Shown: positions 21,899-35,400 of the stretch, one piece after another
Numbering within the stretch: position 1 is the stretch's first letter
Layout of the letters: each line of letters starts with the position of its first letter
Source: Sarocladium kiliense
Lineage: Eukaryota > Ascomycota > Sordariomycetes > Hypocreales > Sarocladiaceae
Direction: 5' to 3'
Assembly (NCBI GenBank): GCA_030734395.1
Contig: JAUZTG010000041.1
Span: 1,426,001 to 1,490,000 of the forward strand
Length of the DNA: 64,000 nt
The notes under the pieces: generated by a model
What the model saw: the letters and a program-made list of their open reading frames with translations, nothing else
Told to the model about the DNA's origin: nothing
The model's database searches: none
Program-made: the position numbers and the translations under genes

Positions 21899-23700
21899 GG
21901 CACGGCAAACGGATATAGACAAAGGGCCCGGCAATGAGCTATCTTGGAACTCTGTATTGTAACTTTACGAGATAACTGTACTTTAGTCTTGAATACCCAG
22001 ATGTACGTATATGGATGTGCTTGCTGCCTTATGGTCTCTATCCAGGACATGTAGTGTTCTCACACAAGGCTAGTGAAGCACTCAAACGATGGATTCGTCC
22101 GTCCGAGAAGGTATTCGCTGGCTTACCTTTTTCAGCAAAGCTGTGTGCGCCACATTGAGATATGTTCCCCAATCAGGAGGTTAGGTGCGGCGTATTCGGG
22201 GTTGATGCCGACGATTCCTATACCATCCATGCACCCACTGACCTGACGTTCGCTGAGCCATGCAAACAACATATCTTGTCGTATACGAGCCACTTGCGCG
22301 GTGAGTTAAATGATGACGTTTCGAATGCTCACCGCCTGGGCATGCTGGGGGCGGCTCCTTCATTTCTATCCAACCCTTGGCCCAAACGCTCGCCAGTTGC
22401 GGCTGGAACCATGCACATTGACCTCCTGATGAGCGCTCCTCCCCAACCCGGGTCCACGGTGACATCCCTGCATCCGAATAGTGACCCCTGTCCTCTCTTT
22501 CCACCATGCGACCGAACGGCGGAGAGAACGTAACGAGGCGAGATCGAACAGAGGGGCCCAGAAACTCGACAGAGAACGCCCTGGGTGCTGGATGAGGCAT
22601 GTGGGCTTCCTTGGTTCCACGACACTGCAGGAACAGCACAACTAGCTTGCGTTGGCCCCCCCCCCCTCTTCCCTCCCCTGCCCCCCCTTCTTTTTGACTG
22701 GTCACGCATCCTAATGTACGATGTGCATGGAGTGTATATGCAGCATTTGAAATCAGGGTTTCGTCGTTCCTGGGATCGGAGGAAAAGCTACTGCGTGGGC
22801 ATGATGCTAGTGGCCGAAAGCGGGCTGGATGCCGAAAGACACGTCTCGGCAAGGAGCAGAAGCGTCAGTCAAGTGGAGGCTGGCTGGATGGGAATGCCGA
22901 GGACGGTGATGCAAGTGACGGGGAGGGAAGAGGGGACCGGAGATAGGAGCGGGGTGGTGGTGGAAGATGCGCGATTTGCAGGTAGATTGTCGCAATGATA
23001 GACGATGATCTGGTCGATGGACGGTGAGTGGTGGTGATGATGAAGATCGTGGCCGTTGTGCCCGAGTCGTGGCTTGGAGTCGTACCAGCGTTACCTTACC
23101 TTAGGGGACAGGCACAGGCACAGGCAGGTACAGGCAGGTGCCTTGCGTTAGAGGGCGGGTGATGGGCGGGAAGACCATCGTGCCGCAGTGGATCATCGAT
23201 AGGCAGGCAGACAGGCACATAGCGTTTGAAACGGTGAGAGACACAGATAGTGAGGGAGCCAGTGTTGCTGGCGGACCGGCCCAGCCGTCGAGACGGAGGG
23301 AATGGGATGACAGCGGTGGCTCAGCGTTCATGCGCATGAAGATCATGGACGCGGCTAGTCGCTGCTATAGCTTCATGATATTATAATGGCCAACTTCCAA
23401 TGGCACTTGGCTGCTGACTTGCGTGCTTTTTGTGAGGTTGAAAGTTGCATGCATTGAGGATGATTTTCAGCCTATTGTTACAAGCCTCGTGAGCAAGGTA
23501 CTGAGGTGACAGGTGCCCTTCACCAAGGCATGCCTCGTGGTGTCCCACTGAAACGGGCGATGGCCGTGCACAAGACATAAGACTCGGGAAGTCTGTGCCC
23601 ATTGCATTCCAGGGACAGGCCGCCCTGGCCTCAATGCCCTGTTCTCTATGGAATTCAGCAGCATCACCACTATGGTACTGAGCTGCTTAGCTCAACTGGA
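21899..23700. other. 1.8 kb gene-free stretch
   Basis: Contains the mannosyltransferase 3' flank, homopolymer C runs (22656-22666 and 22681-22687) and a CAGGCA-type tandem tract at 23107-23139. Open frames on both strands overlap and carry no recognisable domain. No gene is supported. Confidence 0.45.
23107..23139 (+). repeat. (CAGGCA)n imperfect tandem repeat
   Basis: About five imperfect copies of CAGGCA/CAGGTA in a row. Short intergenic minisatellite with no known role. Confidence 0.75.
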
Positions 23701-23739
23701 CCTTACTAAGGTCACTTACTGCACTGCACTCAGATTTAA

Positions 23740-25063
23740 ATCCGGGCGTCCATCCAGGCATCATCCACCTCTCCCTCTCTCTAGCTACTACACCTCGCAT
23801 CGCCGTCTCCTTCGTCGTCGCTTCTCAGCCGCCTCTTCTTCTCTCTCCACCAAACACTGCTCCCACCCATCGGGACCAACACCACACCACCCTCCACGAC
23901 ATACCACCATACAAACGCCTTGACCACGTCCGTCCACATCAGCCACTAACCTGCCTGACCACCCACCATCCATCCACCTCCCACCTCCACCAACACCTCC
24001 ATCACCAGCTCAAACACTGACCCCAGAGCCAAGTCCCACCGCCGCCTTCGCCCCCCCTTGACCTCTCTGGGCCTGGCCCGTGCTGCCCGTCCCTTTCGTC
24101 CCTTCTTTTCATTCTTCTGTATTCTTCGCCCGCCGCACCTTGGGTCCAAGCCTCTCCCTGGTCCTGGTTCTTGTTCTGGTTCTGCTGCCCCTGCCAGCGC
24201 CCAGATGCCCAGTGCTTTTCCCACTACTGCATAGTACACGAAGCGACAGGGGATCCTGGACACCCACGGACATCGCTCGCCAAACCCGCTTCCCACGTCA
24301 ATTCAGCTGGGAACCAAAGCTTGCCGGCAATCAATTTCACTCCCGAACCCACTTCTCGTCAATATCAAAGCGACCACCAGCACCAATTTGTTTCTTCTTG
24401 TTTTCTTTTGCGCTGCTTTCGGCCCTCGTTTTGCTCCCCTCTGCTGCCAACTGTTCAGGCTTTTCCTTGTTCAGAGCGCATACCCAATAGTCCATTGTCG
24501 CATTGACCACCACACAAACCTTCCGTCAACCTTCTCTCTCCGACCTGGGCTAGAAGCGTTTCTCTTCGGCCCTTTCACCTTCGGTGCCGCCCATCCATCA
24601 GCCTCGAAGAGCCCTGCGCGACACACCTACACCTTACAGCCAGCCCTCACCTTTGTGCCACCCCGAGAGCCTCCGTTCACCCCGTTTCGGCTGAACTGCA
24701 CATGCGGAAGCAACGGAGCCCATGCAACAAGCTCTTGCTTGTCGCCCCGACCTGCCACCCATTAGCATAATCTTTTCGCAGATATCCTGCAGGCACGCAA
24801 CGTGCTCAAGCCCGGCCACCAGTCAGCCGTCGATCTCTGTCCATCACCGATCACAGACTTCACTTCGCATCACCGCATAATCTAAAGCCCCTCTCGGACG
24901 CCCTACAACGAGCATCGAACTGGTCGTTCTCTTCTTTCTCTGGAAACAGCATGAGTCGGTAGAGTCTTCGCAGCGTTCACAGCGTTTTCGTTTTCTTCTT
25001 TGCGCCCCGCGGTTTGTCGCAGGTCCCTGGTATCCCCACGGCGCACCTACAATTTAGCCGGCC
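23740..25063 (+). promoter_or_regulatory. Long purine-poor promoter/5' leader of the PH-like gene
   Basis: For about 1.3 kb the plus strand is dominated by C with T or A, with few G, up to the ATG at 25064. Such strand asymmetry is typical of fungal 5' leaders. Several ATG-started frames occur inside (for example from 24206 and 24388), so if transcribed it holds multiple uORFs. The transcription start is unknown. Confidence 0.5.
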
Positions 25064-27123
25064 ATGGATACCCTCGAGGGCGTGATGCTGATCCCCCCGG
25101 ATCGGGGCCAACTGCTCGGCCGAGCGGTTTGGAAGGTTGGTAGCTCTCCTAGGCGCGCTCTCGACGTCTGCGAATTCCGTGAAAAACACTTCACTGACTG
25201 CTGCTTTCCCAATAGGCTCGCTACGTTGTTGTCGGTCGAAGAGGGATCACGAAAGAACATCAGAGCAGCCCGAGCTACTCAATGCTCACCGGCAGCAGCC
25301 GCGCTTCCCAACCGCTTGCGAAGACTTCCATAGATGATTACTGCCTGTCTATCTACAAGACGAAGGTGAATCCGCCCCAGCGATCATCATCGCAAAGATA
25401 TGCAAAGCCTGACCCTATTCAGCCACCGGTGGATCGTCAGGATGGTTGGGAGCCGATGCATCAATGGCCACTCAGCTCTGTTGTGGACTGTTCAGTCCAG
25501 ACGGTCGCGCATCGAAAGCAGGGCCCTGTTCTGCCGACCCTGATCGTGACCATATCTGACCAGCAGAGGAAGCGCCGGTCTAGTCGAGCGGCCGGTCTTA
25601 TCACTTCCAGCAAGGAGTCTTCCTCCACTACGGTGCTGTGGTTCCGGTCTCCCAACGACGAACCTCACGTCAGCCTTCATGATTGGGTTCGCTTCATCAT
25701 GTCGCGAAGAGGTGCTCCCATGAGCCCAGACAGTCCGATGTCTCCTGTGCTCACCAATCCATTCTCTCCGAAACCACGAGATGCATCTGATTACTTTCCT
25801 CGCCCAAGCAGCCACGGCAGAGGACTGCAGCATAAAGCCTCAACGGCAACATATTCGACTACTGGAGGACCAAGGGAGCGTCCGCTCACCTTCAGCTCCG
25901 AGTCACCGAGCTTGCGATCGAAGCGCAGCGATGTGTCTTCGCCATCAAGCTACAATTATCCTGTTCAACAGCTCTCTTTCAACATTCCTGGACAACATTA
26001 TACGACTGTTCTTCCGACAGATATCCCATCCCCCACCACAGCTGGCCCCGCTGATTATCAAGGAGAGTTTATCGAAGGCTGGACGTCAGCGCAAGGTCGA
26101 AGCTCTACTGTCAGCTCTCCCACACGGGGTCGGGACAGCATCAGCTCGCACGCGCAACAGCCGTCTGTGACGGAATCCAGTTCGCCACCAGCTCCACGTG
26201 AAACTATTCTTGACCGGGCATTCCAACTACGCTGCATTCCGGGCTCAGACGCTGATGTCCCGGGTGAGGAGAAGCTGAGCTCTCTTGCCCGATTTGATGC
26301 TCTTATGAAAGAGGCAGATGAGAAACGGAGACAACGAGAGGCGGCGCAGCGAGCCGAGCAGGGGGCAATGCGTAGTACGTTTGAGGCTGACGATAGCTCA
26401 GACGAGGAAGATGTCATTCCGGAATCCGACACGGACACGGACAACAGTGACACCTACAGCAACGAGGCTGAAGGCCGCAGCCAACCTTCACTCATTCCAC
26501 CTACAACGAAGCGTGCCCTGAAGTTTATTGCAAGTCGCCATGATCTGACGGAGGAAGCCGATGATCAGATGCCCACCCGGAGGCCAATGTCACGGAATCC
26601 AGTCAGCTTCCACGGCGGCGTCATGACTTCCTTGACTCAGGCACCTCCTTCACGACCACACACTGCTCACGCTAAGAGCCGTCCAAACCAAGGGTCAGCC
26701 TCCGGTCCAGCGAGCCCACCTCTCCCTGCATCTGCGACTGAGACTTCTGGTCTCTCTTCTGCAACGACAGTTACCGCAGGACGACCATCCGAAGAAGGCA
26801 CCGTCCGACCAAGCGTGGAGAAGCGACAGTCCTCGTCCAGCGCCAAAAGGTTGAGTTTTACCGAGTTTACCAAGCGACTATCGAGCACAAGCAGCTTACT
26901 GCTCGTCCAGACCAACGCCAGCTCAGGGAGCAGCCGGGAGGGCGGAGAAGGCCCGGGTTTCCACCAGCAACAACATCCGCAGGTAGGCGGTAGTACTGTG
27001 CCTCGAAACTCACAAGCATATCGATCGTCCGTCATCTACGCAAGGGACCGGGACCGCGAAGACCAGGAGAACAAATGTGGCTGGCGCGGAAGCGTCATCG
27101 GTGCTGAGGGCGGATTCTTATGA
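25064..27123 (+). CDS. Fungal PH-like-domain protein with long disordered tail
   Basis: Exon 1 (25064-25135, 24 codons) ends in GRAVWK and exon 2 (25216-27123) begins ARYVVVGRRG, so the 80-base phase-0 intron splits a strand typical of the start of a PH-like domain (WKxRYVVxG). About 659 aa in total. The first 200 residues look like a PH fold, ending near TTVLWFRSPNDEPHVSLHDWVRFIM. The rest is Ser/Pro-rich with many SP sites, a charged coiled-coil-like segment (FDALMKEADEKRRQREAAQ), an acidic patch DDSSDEEDVIPESDTDTD, and a basic Ser-rich C-terminus. A cortical or membrane-associated scaffold phosphorylated by proline-directed kinases is my inference. It belongs to a conserved but uncharacterised fungal family as far as I recognise. 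Confidence 0.8.
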
Positions 27124-28217
27124 TCTTCTTCTACGAGCATGAACACCAAGGATCAATGCGCTCCCCTAATTCTTTTTGCATAAGGCTCTCTCACATCGAG
27201 GGTGCGATGGCGGCAGCGACACATGCTTCTTACGACTTCTTTCTGATGACCATGGCTATAATGAGCGCTTCCCTTGGTCCTTTTGGCCACTCTTCTTCAC
27301 ATCTTCATTCACTTCTTTTGATACCAGGCAGCTTGGATGCCCTGCCCTTTTTATCTCGGAAGGTTCTCATCTCTCGTCATATGCAAGCTTCATACCTTTC
27401 GGATTTCATGACTGGTCATTCCATCCATCCGCTTCTTCCACCTCGTCGACAGCATGTTTCGCGAGCATTGTCAGCCACTCTTTTACGCCGCTTTTGTTTG
27501 TTTAGTTGAATTGCCACGGAGGATGTTTGATACAAATTTGATGCAGACTTGATGATAAAAGGTTCTACGATCTTGGTGGCAAAAGTTCATGTTTGCTTTT
27601 GGCAGGATGCGCATGAGGAGAGCAATCTTTCAAAGGTGTTGTCATACCAAAATCTTGCCGAGGTAGATAATGGAAGGGGCAGAAATTACCACAAGCATGA
27701 TTTTTACATTTCATCAAAGGGACACGCGTAGCATGTTGATTTGAAATGGACTGCTCTCATCCGACTGAAACCTTATTGGGGACCCTAGACATTCTTGTTT
27801 CGTTGCCTCAAGTGACGGACATTCACAGGTTGCGTAAAGTGATGAAAAGTCTTACAGTAACAATGTCCGTCACTTGTCGGGATGTCTTGTCTTTTGTATT
27901 TTATTTTTGTCTTTGTGGGTCTTGCAGGCCCAGACTTCCTGTCTCTCTTTTCTCCATCAGATGCTCACAGATCCCCTTTTCTCTTGTGATGCTTGCCGCC
28001 AGAAGGCGGCCGGTGCAGTTGACTTGGATATAGGACGACTCCGTCCTGCCCCTAGGTCACGCCCGTTTCGCCGTATCCTACTTGATACGCTCTCCTCTAG
28101 CCCTCAGATGGCTAGTGTTTGACTGATCCATCGACATGCAGGCTCTCATATTCCCCCCCGTATCTCCTCCCCATCACCCCTTTCCCTCGCTCAAGTTGAG
28201 TCCGCATGACTTAGAGC
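27124..28217. other. 1.1 kb convergent 3' intergenic region
   Basis: Lies between the ends of the PH-like gene and CSE1. T-rich stretches and small open frames are seen, consistent with 3' UTRs. Nothing else is recognised. Confidence 0.5.
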
Positions 28218-31200
28218 TCAGCGAATGTACTGCGCAAAAGCTTCCTGCTGCTCCGGCGGCAGACGCTGGCTAATGAAGCCTTCTACAGCACCGTTGTGGC
28301 GCTGGTTCGCCCCCACTGTGTACTCCTTGACCCAAGCTGCGACATTGACAATCTCTGGGAAGTCGTCCCTTGCAAGAGGCTTGCATGTATTCAAGGCAGT
28401 GAAAGACATTCCGAAGCCAATGTCATCGACATTTGCCTCGGTGATGATCTCGTCACCAGACCCAGCCGTCACCGTCGGCGGATTGGCGAGAAGATTTAGC
28501 AACACCCGACATGTGTTGGCCCAACCCTTTTGGAATTTCTGGCCAAACGTCTGGGAGTCACAGACTGTCTTCGTAAGTGAAACCACGGCGAGTTTCCGGT
28601 CGATGGGTCGCGCCAGCTTCTCAGTCTCGATTAGCACAAACGGTGGGTAAACCTGCGAGAACACCTTGTCGTCCACCAAGTCAGATTGCTTGATGAAGTA
28701 GTCAGCGCCGTACCCAGCCTCAAGCCTTGCAGAAACCAGATGGTAGAATCGGGTAAAGCGGAGCTTTAGAGAGTCGGCTGGGTTATTTTGCAGCTTAGTG
28801 AAGACAAGGCGCAGGATAGCACCGAAATAATTATCGAGAATGGAACTATGATTGGGTCAGCGATTGTCCCATGGTCATGTCTAGTGAAGTACTCACGGCT
28901 CGAAGGACTTGACTATGGAGTCGAGAATGTCAAAAGCGTAGAGTTCGGTCTTCTTCCCGCTGAGCAGGTTCTGGAAGATACCAAGAATCGGTTCAACCTG
29001 GTTGCCTGCGACGATCTCCTTTGTGGCGCGAGGAATGACCGCGGAGAGAAGACGCGTGCACGCTGGCACATTTCCGCGTGTCTCCCAAAGCGGCGGGTTG
29101 AGCAGAGGACCGAGGAGCCCCTTGTAATTCTCAGAAATCGCCTCAGCAGGACTCGATTCCAGGAGCTGCGCCAGAATTTGGAATACATATTGCATGAACT
29201 CTGTTACGTGTGTTAGCCTGGCCTAAGACAATGGGGCTTATGCCACTCACCTGTAACATCCTCAACCAGGATTTGATGGAAAGGCTCCCAGAGTTTCTCG
29301 TTGAAGGGTGCCGGGTTGTTGGCTGCGCAGTATCGAACTAGTGCGCCAATAGCTTCGAAGTGATAGTAATAGAAGCGAGGGTTACTGGGGTTTTGTTTCA
29401 TGACATTGGTGATCAAGATGAGTTGAGTGAGACTCGTCTCAAGCATCGGTGCCGCACCATCCTTGATGACAATGAGAATCCGCATGACACACCGCATGAG
29501 GAACTCGTTCTCCTGTAACTTCGCCGGGCTCGTGTCCTTTGTGATGAGTTTGAAGAGATGGGTCAGGAGATCCTTCGCGAAGGGCTCAATCTCCGCTCGT
29601 GGAAACATAGCCTGCCCAGCGTCATCTGTTAAGAACAGGACACGTTCCACAGCAATAGCAGCGTACGTATAAACCACGTAGTTGTCAGAGTTCAGGTTTT
29701 GCACCAGAGGTCCGAATGCTTGCTTCCACTCCTCTCTCGACAACGACAGGCGGAAAGTATATAGGAACTTGATAGCATCGACTTTTGAGATGGCCTCAAC
29801 TCCGTCGCCTCCAACAAGGTCTGACGCAATATGATCCTGGAAGAACTTGACAACATCGACATGAGGGTTGACTTGCTTCACACCCTGAGCTGCCGTAACG
29901 GCACCAGTGGCTGCAATGGAGAGGAAGAGATAGACCGCCGTATCTTTCGCCTTCCAGTCACCTTTGCCAGCCTCGATGAAGTGCTGAATGTATCGTGAAA
30001 CCACGCCAGTGACTGCCTCAGGGAACTTCTGCAGGAGCTGGCGCATGAAGTCCGTTGCAGAGCGTCTGCGCGAGTCGGTGTCCGAACCTTCGAGGTCCCT
30101 TCGAATGAACTCGATTGGCTCGTCTTCCAACATCTCCATATCAGATTCCCGTAGGGACACGTTTGGGATGATGACCTTCTCGACAATCTGGGTGAGCACC
30201 TCATCGCTATGAAACATGTCCGCGTGCTGTTTCGTTGAGGCAACAGCGGTGAGGAAATGAAGAGCCTTGCTGACGATTGTGTCGTATTTAGTCTCTTCTC
30301 CTGTCGAAGAGAGCAGATTCCAGGCGCTTGTGATGAACGGCTGGCAGTACTTGGAGAAGTCATCGTCGTACTTGAGGACGTAGAGTTCAAGCAGCTCACA
30401 GATATCGGCCCGCACGGTGTCAACGACGCTGACCTCAGAGTCGTCATCGGTCTGCATTATGGGGTTCGAGTAGGTCAAGTACTTGTGCAACAGCTCAGAG
30501 ATACTGCTCAAGTTGTCGTCGATGATTGGAGGGAGGTCATGACTGGACAGATCATGAAGAATCTTCATTTGGAGGGCCAAAGTTTCAAACCACCCCTGCA
30601 AGGCCTCCTTGTTGTCGGCATTTGCAGTGATTTGCTGGTCGGTCGTCTAAGGGACGGGTCAGCACAGGCTGAATCGCAGTACGGAGCACGCAACTTACGA
30701 TCAGCAACTTGACGAATGCCTCGCCAAAGGTTTTTACTACATGGTTAATCTCGATGTAGAGCTCGTTGGTCCGGAAGAGTGGCCGCCATCTGGCGAAGAT
30801 GGAGTGTGCAACCTCGAGTACGCCGACGTTGACTTTGGGGTCGGTTTTTGAAAAGCGACTGGTCAAGTCCTGGCAATTCTTCATCAGCAGGTATTCGCGG
30901 CAAGGAAACAAGCCTTAGCAGGGTTCCTTACCGTTGTCAGGGTGTCCCAATTCCTCCAGAAGTCCGAGTCGGCGATGACGCTGATGGCCTCACCAAGTTG
31001 GGCTTGGATGTTGGCAGGAGATGCGATCATCAGGCCAACAAGGCGCTCTTTGATAACCTGAACCTCATCTTGTGGAAGCTTGTAGTTGCCCTCCTCGTCC
31101 TGTAAAGTGTCTCAGTATCGTTATTCCCAAGTTTCGTCGGGTCTCGTAGCGGCGCGTACCACGTAGTTCGTTCGGATGAAGTTCTTGAACGCAAGTGCTG

Positions 31201-31451
31201 CTGAGAGGCGAGTATTCTGCGGAATCGAGTCGGAAGCAACGATATTGAGCAAAGTCAGAGAGTATTGCGGCTTGGTAGCTTCCTGCTTGAGGGCGGTCTC
31301 GGCTGCACAGTGATTTGTTTATTAGCACGAACCAACGGTGACGGGGGCCAGCCAGCGGGGTAACGCAAGAGGCAGTCATACCTTGACGGTGCTGAGCAGG
31401 ATCAAGGGTGGCGTTGAGAAGCTGTGCTATCTGGCCGATATCTGCCGCCAT
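28218..31451 (-). CDS. CSE1: Exportin-2 CSE1 (importin-alpha re-exporter)
   Basis: Karyopherin that returns importin-alpha to the cytoplasm with RanGTP. Seven exons: 31382-31451, 31160-31302, 30932-31099, 30699-30869, 29251-30646, 28897-29200 and 28218-28845, all joining in frame to 959 aa, essentially the length of yeast Cse1. The start at 31451 gives MAADIGQIAQLLNATLDP; an in-frame ATG three codons upstream is less likely. Recognisable segments are the importin-beta N-terminal domain (ALAFKNFIRTNY, EVAHSIFARWRPLF), the central HEAT repeats and the Cse1 C-terminal block (FGMSFTALNTCKP near the end). It is divergent from TSC2 across about 950 bases. Introns are 50-80 bases with good GTNNGN donors. 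Identity is secure. Confidence 0.96.
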
Positions 31452-32405
31452 GATGAACAAGCTTGCCGTCGCGCGGGATGAGTGTAGAGAAGCGAGGCTG
31501 AAGGCTGTTTCGGTGCTGGGAAACTTTGGAGGGGGAGGTGGGATGAGGAGGGAAGCTGTTTGTTGTTGTTGCTACGGGTAAGGTAGTGGTGTGTCTGCTG
31601 CTTAGGCACCCTACCTCTAGGCTACCTGACCTGAGCATTGGCTGGTCTCAGCGCTTGAATAGCGCCTGTCACATTAAAGCTGCGGTGTCTGATTCAGCGG
31701 GTCCAGGCCTGTGCTTCACTGCCGATCAATCTACCCTGAAGCGTTGATCTTCTGGAATCTGACGCTGCCTACTTCTCGCAAATAGCAGAATGCCCGGGCT
31801 CGATGGCCTGGCGTGTTCCCTATGGTAGACACTGGTAGCCGATGGTTCCTGTCGGAGCTTTTCAAACTCAATGCTCGGATTCTGAAGTCCAGGCTTAGCT
31901 ACACCCTTCAGATGCTCCCGTCTTGCTGACTAAGGATGCGCAAGACATATGACCACCTGCATTGGGAGATCACCTCTCGGCTTGTGCAGCTGAGACTTTT
32001 CTGTATTCTTCCGCCGACTGGTCAATATCAAGCGAAATCGCACGAAATATATGCAACATACTGGAATCACGACGATCGCACCGATATACACGGCCTTGAG
32101 GTCTGACCAGAGCCTCGCTTCTCCGCAGGAGCGAGCCTGAACCGGAACGCCCCCCTACGGCCCTCGGCAGCGACTTGACAGTCGCTCATCTGCGCACACC
32201 GGCACCCGAAACATCCTTCTCTTTCCTATGAGAAGCTCTTTTTTCACCTACTGGACTGTGTTGCAGACCACGAGGAGCCAGATGCAGCGGTAGATCACGA
32301 AGTAAGACCCCTCCTGGATCGATGAGCATGGCAAGACCCTACAGGAGCGTTATCGTATCGTTTAGAGTGCTTTGCTTCTTCTTCGCTTGGACGAGATGTT
32401 GACGA
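31452..32405. promoter_or_regulatory. Divergent CSE1/TSC2 promoter with TSC2 leader
   Basis: 954 bases between the two starts. Two adjacent short hairpins could form in the TSC2 leader: CTCGCT/AGCGAG at 32114-32135 and AGCGAC/GTCGCT at 32169-32186. A uORF occupies 32322-32402. No other gene is seen. Confidence 0.5.
32322..32402 (+). other. uORF of 26 codons immediately upstream of TSC2
   Basis: ATG at 32322, TGA at 32400-32402, encoding 26 residues beginning MSMARPYRS. It is in the same frame as TSC2 and its stop is separated from the TSC2 ATG at 32406 by one codon. If the transcript starts upstream, it would limit or gate TSC2 translation. Confidence 0.5.
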
Positions 32406-35400
32406 ATGAATTTCTCAGGCTGCTTCGGTCCCTTCCGATCTTCGAACGAGCACATGTCCCGATTGCCTGGAGATGACAACCCCGCGACGGATTCGTCCCG
32501 CACTGGCGGCATTGCCAACGTATTTCGCGGGCTCTCGAGTTCAAAGTCAATCAAGTCACCTCCCATAGCCGCCTCATCCTCGTCGTCGTCACTTCCCATC
32601 CCTCCTGCAGAGATATCAGGTTTTTCGCGCAAGCTGTCTCCCAACCACATGGATGCCTTCGAACGTTTGAGGCATGGCTCGCTCAACGAGCGGATTGCAG
32701 CGTCGCATACGCTCAAATTCGCCATCTCGGAATACCCTCTCAATCCTGTACTTGACATTTGGTATGCAGCCAAAGATCTGATCGACCCTTCGCAACCATG
32801 CGAGGCAAGGGTCGCGGGCTGGGAGCTTCTCAGTGAGTGCGTTAAGCATTCAGGCTCTACAGATCTTGAGCGCAAAGAGTACTTTCAAACACTTTCCGCG
32901 GAAGCCCATCCAGACGACTCACATCTTCAACTAGCTGCCATTTCCGACTTGACAGCCAGCGGACGCGTGCTGAATGGCTTTGACTACGAGCTATTACCGC
33001 TTCTAACCCGATGGCTACAGGACTCTTATGAAGCAGTACGTCAAGCAAGAAGATCACAAGGGACAAGGTCTAAATCATCCAGCAAGGGTCGTGCGGCTGT
33101 TTCGGGTGAAGAGAAGAATTTCAACTCACTCTTCTCTTTTCTGACCGATGTGATCAAGTTCAGCTTCAACAATGCAGACGAGGCTGCTGTGGCTGGGCTC
33201 CTGGACTGCCTGCTCAGAATCTGCAAGAGTACCAGTGTGACAGACGATCTCAAGTCATCTATCTCTCTGGTTGAGGCAATCGTCACCTTCGGAACCATTC
33301 CGAGCCAAAGACTAGAAGCATGTGTCCATGTTCTTAGTTCGATCTTCACACTCGTTCCAGCGCTTTCGAAGGATGCATGGCGGACTCTTGCGCACCTCTG
33401 TAGATCACACTATGGTCAAGCGATTGTGCGCATGCTCCTCGATATTTTGCGCAACCTTTCGCCCGGTCAAACGATTGACAAGGAACTCTATCGACGGATG
33501 AAGGGTGCGCTGGCAGTTTTGCAGAAGCTCCTCACCAAAACTTCCGAAAAAGGCTATCCAGCTGTCCCCTATGCGCTCCTCATCGATGGGCTAGCGAAGA
33601 CTGTCGATGCCACTTCGTCGCGACCTCATATTTGTGTTTTGGAGATTATTGATACTTTGCTTGGGTCCGGAGACGAACCAGTTCATTCCTCAATGATAGA
33701 CGAAGACTGGTCAGCAGCACTGAACGTGGCAACTGCCTGTTTCCAGAAGATGGAATCGGGCAGTGATGGTGCTGCAAATCAGCAGTCCAAGGACGACCAA
33801 GATGCGATCCGCACAGAATTGCAACGACTTGTACATCGCCTAAACACTCTGCTGGCAACGAAGTCCATTCATTTCGTGCCCCGGCAGAGCATCATCGAGT
33901 TCTTCACACAAGTGTACCCAATTCTCTCTGAAAATGCCGCTACCACCCTTCTTGATTATCTGAAAGAGTTCAGATGCTGCTCTCCACTGGACGTGGACTG
34001 GGAGAAGAACATGGACATCGTCCTCGATGGCTTCTTCCGAGATAGAGCAAGGTCCTCTGAAACCAGACTCAAAGCGCTGGAGACTCTCAAAGATGCCTTC
34101 GAAGTTGTTGACCTTGTAGGAGGTGAAACGGGCAAAGAGTTTGTTCCTCGTCTTGCTCGCAGCCTGCTTGAAGATGCTACCGACGAGGCAGATACTGCCG
34201 TTCTAGGAGCCGCCTTGGGTATCATATCCACCATAGCGGTCGACTGCAGCATAGACCTATTCGACGAGATTGTCAGCATTCTGAGGGGCATTGTACTCAA
34301 CGATAGACTCAAGTCTCCGATATCCTCAGCCACTTTGCCCAGGACTGCTTCCTCAGGTGCCTTGGAGCGGCAATTCTATTCATCCGAGCAGTCTCCCTCT
34401 AACGTTGCAACTAGAGCATCCGTTAAGATGTTTCTTCTCATAATGAATCATGACAGCGTCAAAGCTGTCAAGCTCTACAACTCGCTGGTCAGCGTTGTCA
34501 AATCGAACCTCTGTGAGGTTGATGCCAGAATCACCGCCATGAAACTGTTATTCAGGTTGCGGTCGGATTGGTCGAACCGTGTGTATGTCACAAACGACTT
34601 GGACACGAGTCGTCCTGCGGCAACGCTTGGTAGGACCGAGGAGGCTCTGTTCCGCAAACAGAATCCTGAAACCGGCCACCTTTCTCGTTCGTCACGAGGC
34701 GAGCAAGGCAATATGACCCGTTCGACACGAGGAGTCTCTTTCTCTCAAAGCCCCATGCAGGAGCGTGGTGTTCCTATACGGTCGGCAAGCGGGCCCAAAC
34801 CCAATGTCGGGAGGATGACGCAGATGTGGAAACTTCCTGACCCTGACGCGCTCCCAGTTGCACCGCCTTCGCAGATCAGTCCTGTTGTGTTGACACACCT
34901 CGATTCGAATGATGACCAACAAAAGGAGAAGCTTGATGATGGAACGACGAAAGGGGTGACGGATGGGCCCAAAGTCTCGATTCTCAACACCTCGGCATGG
35001 CTAGAGGCAATTATAGTCGTGCTCAAAGGTTGCGATTGGGAGGTTTACAGCTTTGTGCTGGTGCACCTCCCTGCCCAGTTGCTGAACCATACTTTCTTCG
35101 CAGATGCGGTTGGCTACGTGCAGGATATGCGCAGACTTCTTTGTGAACACATCCGGCTGAACAGTTTTCAAGAACCCCCTCATGCTTCTGGCCTGTGGCG
35201 TGCCGATGTTGCGATCTGCATCTACCATATCTTGACGACGCTGCTCAGCTATCATGAGCATCTTTACAAGGGCGATGAAGATGAGATGGTTCGAGTGTTT
35301 GGGCTGGGTATCACTCAGTGGGAACGCACGGCGCGAGGCTGTATCCATGCACTGTCCATGTGCTGTCATGAGCTGCCTCTGTCGGTGAGCAAGACTCTCA

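Noticed and set aside
22181..22852. 223-codon open frame on the minus strand
   Set aside because: Gly/Arg/Pro-rich translation driven by C runs, overlapped by other frames, no domain or homologous block recognised.
32114..32186. Two short hairpins in the TSC2 leader as a regulatory RNA
   Set aside because: Six-base stems of this kind are common by chance; kept only as a note under the promoter.
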